Source: a virus. From it: a stretch of DNA of 53,006 nt. Below are positions 48,016 to 53,006 of this stretch, one piece after another. The notes under the pieces were generated by a model. That model made no database searches, was not told the DNA's origin, and saw nothing but the letters and a program-made list of their open reading frames with translations. Positions within the stretch are counted from its first letter, which is position 1. Each line of letters opens with the position of its first letter. The position numbers and the translations under genes were made by a program. The DNA lies in IMG/VR virus record IMGVR_UViG_3300046520_000239, positions 1-53,006 of that record; one strand, given 5' to 3'.

Positions 48016-49899
48016 TCATGCTCGATACTTGTCACCGACGAGTAGCCCGACCTGCCTGTTGCCGTCCGAATGGCCCAGATGCCAGGCTCCGACCCATCCT
48101 GTCGGCCCCTTGGCGTAGTCAGCTCGGTGGATGAGATTACCCATGGAAATGCAATCGTCGATCCATCCGAGGCCGTGATCGTGGGCTTTGGAAATCTTCA
48201 CGCCTAGCTTCGCAAGCCCTGCCGTCGATCCCCGCGCACCGTTCGCTCCGATATCTCCATGGAAGTTGTAGTACGTGCCGTACACCTGCAGCGGCTTATC
48301 GGCGTTGACCAGTTCGAACTCGGCTGAAGGATTCGAACGGCGAATGACCCATTCGAAGACGTCGAACGCCTCGCCGCGGTCGATGGCTGCTCGGCATTCG
48401 TAGTTCGCGAGGTGCCAAAGCTTCGAGTTTTCGAGCGAAACCTCAGTCGACGGCCGCTGCAGCCAGCGCGCCAAGAAGTCGTCGTGGTTCGAATAGACGA
48501 TGTAGCTCTTGCACCAGGGCCTCGCCGTCTCGGAAAGGAAGCGCGCCGCCTGATCAATTTCCGGCTCAACGAGTTGCTTCTTCTCTGCGTGGCGGCGATA
48601 AAGCGCAAGCGGATTGCGGTCTTCATGGTGATTGATGGCCTGGCCATCGAACAGGTCGTTGAATGCTTGACCGCGTGCGCGGACGAGATCGATCAGAGGA
48701 CGATCGCCCTCAGGGTTCCCGCCGTAGCCCCACATCGCCCGCGCATATGGCGGATAGATGCCAGCACGATGAGTGCAAGGGATCCCGAGGAATGGGCGGT
48801 CGAGCTGGCCCTGTGATGCCTTGATGGCCTCGTCGATCGAATAGACGCTGCCCGCTGTGACGAAGAGGTCCAAATCGAAGAAATTGCCTGTTTCGGGATC
48901 TGCGTCGATGTTCCGGATGAAAACACGATCCTCCGCATCGATCTCTACGATGACGGCCCCGATGGTGTGACGCTGGAGCCCCTTCAGGCCTGCCTCCTGT
49001 TCGATGTAGTTCGGCGCTGTGCAGGCGCCTGTCGTCCACATCGTAACCGGATCCGAGAACTGAGGACGCGGCACGGACACGACGGCACGCTTGGGATGGG
49101 CGAAGATGGACGTCGTTCCGCGGATGTATCCGTTGAGGCCCGTGAGCGGGCTGGCCTTCGTCGGTCGCATGTTCATCTCAGCGCAGAACTGGATGTTTTG
49201 CGCCAGGTGGCGACGACTGCGGGTAACGAGGTCGGCGAACATGGAAGACCATGGAGCGACTTCGAGGATGTCGCGCTTCCGCTTCTTCGAGAACAGGTTC
49301 TTTCCATAGGTCGCGCCGCCGACAATGATCTCGTAGCCGCCAAGAGCTGCTGATAGAGCATGGAGATTGATGATGAAGGGGCCGTGCGCGGGGGTGAGCG
49401 CCTGAGCCATGGTTAGTATGAAGCCGCGTTGCCGGCTACGACGAGGTGACGGGACATTGGCGCTGACATAGATGTCGTCGACGGTCTTCGGACCGTCCCA
49501 TTCGTCGGGCCATAGAACACCTGGATCGATCTTTACACCGACAAGCTGCTGCTCACCGTCTTGGTCGGTCTCGTAGATGTCCAGCGGCTCGCCGGCTTCG
49601 CGGTACCATCCGTGACCGAGCCAGTTCGAGAATGGGACGGTAAGCTCGTCGGTGGCGATGCGCTCCCGGATCTCTTCGTCGGATGGTGTTGCTGGCTTGA
49701 TTTTTGAGTGCTTGGGTGCCGGAGCTGGCTTCTCAACGGCAGGGATACGAAAGCGGAGTCTACGAAACTGTCGGCCACTGATGCCCAGGGCCTCGGTGAT
49801 CTCTTTCGGCTTCCGCCCTTCAGACAGGAGCGATGCGATGGCTGCTATGGTGTCTGCAGAAGACTGGCCTGTGAGGGCCAATGCGGTGGATTCGTTCAT
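48016..49899 (-). CDS. A1-like metallophosphatase with N-terminal HTH
   Basis: 627 residues from ATG 49899, AAGGGAA site. Residues about 15-50 form a helix-turn-helix (ALTGQSSADTIAAIASLLSEGRKPKEITEALGISGRQFRRL). The body shows YIVYSNHDDFLARWL and HGDIGANGARGS with AHDHGLGW, metal-site motifs of calcineurin-like enzymes as found in the T5 A1-type phage protein family; TGACTAPNYIEQEAGLKGLQ is also typical. A1 acts in T5 DNA entry and host DNA breakdown; whether this one does is unknown. It is a separate late transcript. Confidence 0.62.
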   Translation of the reverse strand: MNESTALALTGQSSADTIAAIASLLSEGRKPKEITEALGISGRQFRRLRFRIPAVEKPAPAPKHSKIKPATPSDEEIRERIATDELTVPFSNWLGHGWYREAGEPLDIYETDQDGEQQLVGVKIDPGVLWPDEWDGPKTVDDIYVSANVPSPRRSRQRGFILTMAQALTPAHGPFIINLHALSAALGGYEIIVGGATYGKNLFSKKRKRDILEVAPWSSMFADLVTRSRRHLAQNIQFCAEMNMRPTKASPLTGLNGYIRGTTSIFAHPKRAVVSVPRPQFSDPVTMWTTGACTAPNYIEQEAGLKGLQRHTIGAVIVEIDAEDRVFIRNIDADPETGNFFDLDLFVTAGSVYSIDEAIKASQGQLDRPFLGIPCTHRAGIYPPYARAMWGYGGNPEGDRPLIDLVRARGQAFNDLFDGQAINHHEDRNPLALYRRHAEKKQLVEPEIDQAARFLSETARPWCKSYIVYSNHDDFLARWLQRPSTEVSLENSKLWHLANYECRAAIDRGEAFDVFEWVIRRSNPSAEFELVNADKPLQVYGTYYNFHGDIGANGARGSTAGLAKLGVKISKAHDHGLGWIDDCISMGNLIHRADYAKGPTGWVGAWHLGHSDGNRQVGLLVGDKYRA

Positions 49900-50041
49900 T
49901 TCAATTCCCTTCGTGACGCCCACCTCTTCGTGCGGGCTTAAGGGAATGGTTGTCGTCGGCGGAGTCTCCCGCAAGTCGTCAACACCTTGTTCCGGCTGGC
50001 ACTTTTGCCACTTTGTTGACGACAGCAGCAGCCGCCTCGCT

Positions 50042-50317
50042 TTAAAAGCCGAAGATTTTTTTGAGTTTCTCGCCGATTAGCATCCACGCCACGCCGCCGG
50101 CGGTGGTGAGTGCCGAAATGTAGGCGAGCGCGGCGATGCGCTGAGACTTGATCTCTGCGACATCAGCCTTTACCGCGCCGATGTCTGCCTTCAGGCCGTC
50201 GATCTCGGTTTTCATGGCGGTCTGAGCGGAGAAGAACTGGTCGAGCTTGGTCTCGAGCCTGGCTTGCCCTTTGATCAACTCAAGGATTTCTCCGGATGGC
50301 AGCATGCTGTCGGTCAT
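50042..50317 (-). CDS. Coiled-coil protein with C-terminal membrane anchor (XhlA-like)
   Basis: 91 residues from ATG 50317. A long coiled coil (about 10-58: QARLETKLDQFFSAQTAMKTE...) then one transmembrane helix (60-81) and a basic end. Similar layout to hemolysin XhlA-type lysis accessory proteins. Element C lies upstream. Function tentative. The 49900-50041 gap shows nothing clear. Confidence 0.65.
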   Translation of the reverse strand: MTDSMLPSGEILELIKGQARLETKLDQFFSAQTAMKTEIDGLKADIGAVKADVAEIKSQRIAALAYISALTTAGGVAWMLIGEKLKKIFGF

Positions 50318-50326
50318 ATGCGGGTG

Positions 50327-50382
50327 CTCATGTCTACGAATTGGTCGATGACATGAGTGCAGCCTGGATCACTGCAAGATTC
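50327..50382 (-). promoter_or_regulatory. Repeated late element, copy C, with inverted repeat
   Basis: Exact CTGCAAGATTC (50372-50382), followed by CTCATGTC/GACATGAG (50327-50334, 50350-50357), ten bases before the start codon at 50317. Confidence 0.65.
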
Positions 50383-50460
50383 GAGGCCGAAGGCTTGCGA
50401 AAATGACGTGTGGAGTGTCATCTGGACGCAATTTAAGAGCGCTGAGTCGCGGGGGTGGGA

Positions 50461-51876
50461 ATGGTTGAGGAAGTTGTAGCGGCCGAGGCCAAGCAGCCCC
50501 GATATGAGCGGTATATCGAAGAGATCACCGAGGATATTACGAACACCGTCGACGAGTTCGGGTGCCAGCCAATTCTGTTCGTAGGCTCCGGGCTGACGAA
50601 GCGTTACATGGATGCTCCGAACTGGGAGGAACTGCTAGCCCACCTCGCCGATAAGTGCTCCGTCATCGACAAAGGGTTGGGGTTCTACAAGCAGTCACTT
50701 GGATCTCCGATCAAGATCGGCCAAGAATTCGCGAGACTTTACCATGAATGGGCATGGGGAGCTGGCAACAACGAGTTCCCAAAGGATCTTTTCGAAGACG
50801 ACGTTCACGCCCAGTCGTACATTAAGTACAAGATCTCCGAGTATCTGAACGCCCTTATGCCTCAGAACACTGCCGGGCTGAAGGCCGATTATCTGCCGGA
50901 AATAGCGGTGCTTTCGAAGATCAAGCCCCATGCCATTATAACGACGAACTACGACCAGATGCTCGAGCTGATCTTCCCTGATCACGAGCCGATCATCGGA
51001 CAGCAGATACTCAAGGGACAGCAGGTATGCGTCGGCGAGATCTACAAGATCCACGGATGCGTTACCGACCACGACAGCATAGTCTTCACATCGGACGACT
51101 ATGAGGAGTTCTTGAAACGGAAGAAGTTCCTCAGCGCGAAGTTGCTGACGTTCTTCAATGAGCACCCGTTGGTATTCGTCGGCTACAATGCGGGCGACCC
51201 GAATATCCGCGCGATCCTGTCCGATATTGACGAAGCGCTGCCGGAGAAGGGTGGCATCATACCGAACGTCTTCATCCTTCAGTGGGACGGCACCCTCACA
51301 GAGGATAGCTGGCCGCAGCGCGAGAAGGTTATTCCCACTGAGGACGATCGCAGTGTCCGAGTGAAGATGATAGTCGCGAACGATTTCTCATGGGTTTTCG
51401 ACGCTTTCGCGGCCAATCCCGCCCTGGCGCACGTCAACACCCGCGTCCTCCGCTCCTTGATTGCAAGATCCTACGAGCTCGTGCGTCACGACATCCCTAA
51501 GATGACCGTAGAGGCCGACTTCAAGATGCTCAACGAGGCAGTAGAAAACTCAGAAACCTTCGCCAAGCTCTTCGGCATCGCCAATATCCACGACTACAGC
51601 GCCGCTGGAGCGCATCACTGCTACAGCCTGACCCAGGTCGGTAAAGCCCTCGGCCACAAGGGATGGCATTCCGCAGATCACCTGATCACCCGGGTTGCCC
51701 ACGAGAAGGGCATCAACATCAAGAAGTCAGACAATCGGTATCATCGAGCGGATAAGGTCAACAACACCGTGTTTCACAAATATTCTCAGGATGTGGTCGA
51801 TTTGTTGGCGAAGGTTCAGAACAACGAAGAATACGCGGTCGATCTCGGTATTCCGGAAATTAAGAAGGCGGTCTGA
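50461..51876 (+). CDS. SIR2-domain protein with C-terminal DNA-binding-like part
   Basis: 471 residues from ATG 50461; GTG 50455 is possible. SIR2 motifs: FVGSGLTKR (G42-S43-G44), ITTNYDQML (N163, D165), KIHG (His198), and VGYNAGDPNIR. These bind NAD and supply the catalytic His, so NAD cleavage is likely. The C-terminal ~90 residues (LTQVGKALGHKGWHSADHLITRVAHEKGI...) resemble phage DNA-binding C-terminal domains. It is on the opposite strand from its late-gene neighbours and looks less GC-rich, as expected for a moron. Superinfection defence is inferred. Confidence 0.82.
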   Translation: MVEEVVAAEAKQPRYERYIEEITEDITNTVDEFGCQPILFVGSGLTKRYMDAPNWEELLAHLADKCSVIDKGLGFYKQSLGSPIKIGQEFARLYHEWAWGAGNNEFPKDLFEDDVHAQSYIKYKISEYLNALMPQNTAGLKADYLPEIAVLSKIKPHAIITTNYDQMLELIFPDHEPIIGQQILKGQQVCVGEIYKIHGCVTDHDSIVFTSDDYEEFLKRKKFLSAKLLTFFNEHPLVFVGYNAGDPNIRAILSDIDEALPEKGGIIPNVFILQWDGTLTEDSWPQREKVIPTEDDRSVRVKMIVANDFSWVFDAFAANPALAHVNTRVLRSLIARSYELVRHDIPKMTVEADFKMLNEAVENSETFAKLFGIANIHDYSAAGAHHCYSLTQVGKALGHKGWHSADHLITRVAHEKGINIKKSDNRYHRADKVNNTVFHKYSQDVVDLLAKVQNNEEYAVDLGIPEIKKAV

Positions 51877-52086
51877 TCAGGTCGGCGCCACGAAGTCGAT
51901 CTTCGTGCCGATCTGACAACTGCTGGCATCGATCGTCCCCTCGCTGCCGATCACCAGTCCAGTGTCGTTGTCGACATCCCACCTTGCCAAAACGTCGACG
52001 GTCACCGTCCGCGGCCGACCGTCGAACTCCGAGCGGATCCGCTTCTGCACGAATCCTGAAAGCATGGTCATTGTTCTCTGGGACAT
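51877..52086 (-). CDS. Last gene of the tail operon
   Basis: 69 residues from ATG 52086, overlapping the stop of the 619-residue tail gene (TGATG); the longer frame to 52281 lies inside that gene. Beta-rich, starting MSQRTMTMLSGFVQKRIRSE. Ends convergently next to the SIR2 gene, one base apart. Function unknown; tail-related by position. Confidence 0.68.
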   Translation of the reverse strand: MSQRTMTMLSGFVQKRIRSEFDGRPRTVTVDVLARWDVDNDTGLVIGSEGTIDASSCQIGTKIDFVAPT

Positions 52087-53006
52087 CACGGTCCTCCCAT
52101 CTCGGGACGTAGGTTGATCTGTTTGGCCAACGACGGCGCCAGACACGACACCGACATGCGCCGCGTCAGCAGATCCTCCTCCCGGAGCGGCGTGAACGCG
52201 ATCCTCAATCTCGTGGGCATGGTTCCGATCGTGCCGACAGGATCCGGCGACCCAAGAGCAGCGGCGTGCTGCGCCGACCATGCGTTCTCGAAACTGTAGA
52301 TGCGCGGCGGCAGGGTCGCGAGATCGAAGGCGTTCACGGGGACGCTAGGGGCGCGGTAGCTGGTGGAATAGACAACGTCGCCGGCTCGCTGCTGGTCCGG
52401 CCCCGGAGTGGGTACGACCGACCCCGTTCCTGGTACCGACGCGAGTGTGATGTGCGCTCGACGAGATCCGTCTGCGGCGATGATCAACTCGATTGCTGTG
52501 ACCTTGCCGACGAGTTCGCCTCCGGGTAGCCGACGATGAAGGATGCGGCAGGAGTGTTCGCAGGTGATCCCGCGAGCAATGTCCCACGGAACGTCGAATT
52601 CGGTCGTGGCGCACTGACTACGCTCGAGCACCGCGCGATAGAGCCGGCGAATGGCATGCCGAACGGCGCGGATGCCCCTCGGGGTGTCAAAGAATTTCGA
52701 GGATCGGGGGTCGCGCATGGGTGCACGCTTCTCGCGCCGCTCCCACAGCACAGGACCGTCATCATAACCACGTACAAGAAAGCTTTCGGTTGCGTCATGC
52801 TCGGTGACGCAAGTCCATGCCTTACCAGAAGCGAGGACTTCGTCGCCAACGACGTAATGGCGCTGTTCCAGCGTGTCCGGATCCTCGTATTCCCACTCCG
52901 CCGTCGATCCATCGATATTCAGGGCGGCGAGCGTTACAACCTCGACAGTCTCGACCTGGTCGTCCTCCTCCGGGATCTCCTGCAGACCTGAAGGGAGGAC
53001 GATATC
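52086..53006 (-). CDS. Tail-tip/baseplate-like protein, C-terminal part (same gene as 1-1066)
   Basis: In-frame continuation of the gene that starts at 1066. From 52879 to 52086 it encodes about 264 residues, including WERREKRAPMRDPRSSKFF, a FDVPWDIARGITCEHSCRIL segment and a Pro/Gly-rich VPGTGSVVPTPGPD turn. Bases 52880-53006 repeat 127-1 and must not be counted twice. The GTG at 52751 is internal, not a start. Confidence 0.75.
   Translation of the reverse strand, partial: DIVLPSGLQEIPEEDDQVETVEVVTLAALNIDGSTAEWEYEDPDTLEQRHYVVGDEVLASGKAWTCVTEHDATESFLVRGYDDGPVLWERREKRAPMRDPRSSKFFDTPRGIRAVRHAIRRLYRAVLERSQCATTEFDVPWDIARGITCEHSCRILHRRLPGGELVGKVTAIELIIAADGSRRAHITLASVPGTGSVVPTPGPDQQRAGDVVYSTSYRAPSVPVNAFDLATLPPRIYSFENAWSAQHAAALGSPDPVGTIGTMPTRLRIAFTPLREEDLLTRRMSVSCLAPSLAKQINLRPEMGGP
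52880..53006. repeat. Terminal direct repeat, right copy
   Basis: Identical to 1-127; see the left copy. Removing it gives the unique 52,879-bp circle. Confidence 0.95.

Overview
The window is one complete genome of a temperate, tailed (siphovirus-like) bacteriophage. The last 127 bases (52880-53006) repeat bases 1-127 exactly, so the unique length is 52,879 bp and the molecule closes on itself. One tail gene runs across the join. The host is probably an alphaproteobacterium of the Rhizobiales. The evidence is the high GC content, the 3' half of a tRNA-Thr(CGU) beside the integrase, and the general look of the proteins. That host call is inference.

Layout. 18.3 kb down to 1, continuing at 52.9-52.1 kb (minus strand): a lambda-like morphogenesis operon in lambda order. 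It holds the Nu1-like small terminase, GpA-type large terminase, gpW, portal, protease with nested scaffold, gpD-like decoration protein, gpE-like capsid, FII-like connector, tail terminator, tail tube, tail chaperone pair with a -1 frameshift, tape measure and tail-tip genes. A beta-helix tail spike sits unusually inside the head cluster. 18.4-28 kb: an accessory block on both strands with an HNH-HEPN pair, a Vsr-methylase-GIY-YIG restriction cassette, a three-gene membrane/HEPN-like cassette and a second cytosine methylase. 28-30.7 kb: small minus-strand genes. 30.8-31.1 kb: a putative iteron origin next to a plasmid-type Rep_3 initiator. 33-37.6 kb: a plus-strand early operon that includes five related zinc-binding proteins in tandem. 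37.8-39.6 kb: excisionase-like gene, tyrosine integrase and attP. 39.8-45.6 kb: small genes of mostly unknown function. 45.6-50.3 kb (minus): HTH regulator, endolysin, holin-like protein, overlapping spanins, and an A1-like metallophosphatase. 50.46-51.88 kb (plus): a SIR2-domain gene inserted between late modules.

Regulation. Two families of repeated non-coding elements were found. The first is an 11-base word (CTGCAAGATTC on the plus strand; seven exact copies and one near copy). All copies lie in one orientation, reading with the minus-strand late genes, and five are followed by a locus-specific inverted repeat just before a start codon. The second is a TTGCGC-N19/20-AT-rich promoter-like element in five copies, upstream of accessory and replication genes. 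Several distinct palindromes look like operators. No CI-type repressor, DNA polymerase, complete tRNA gene or CRISPR array was recognised.
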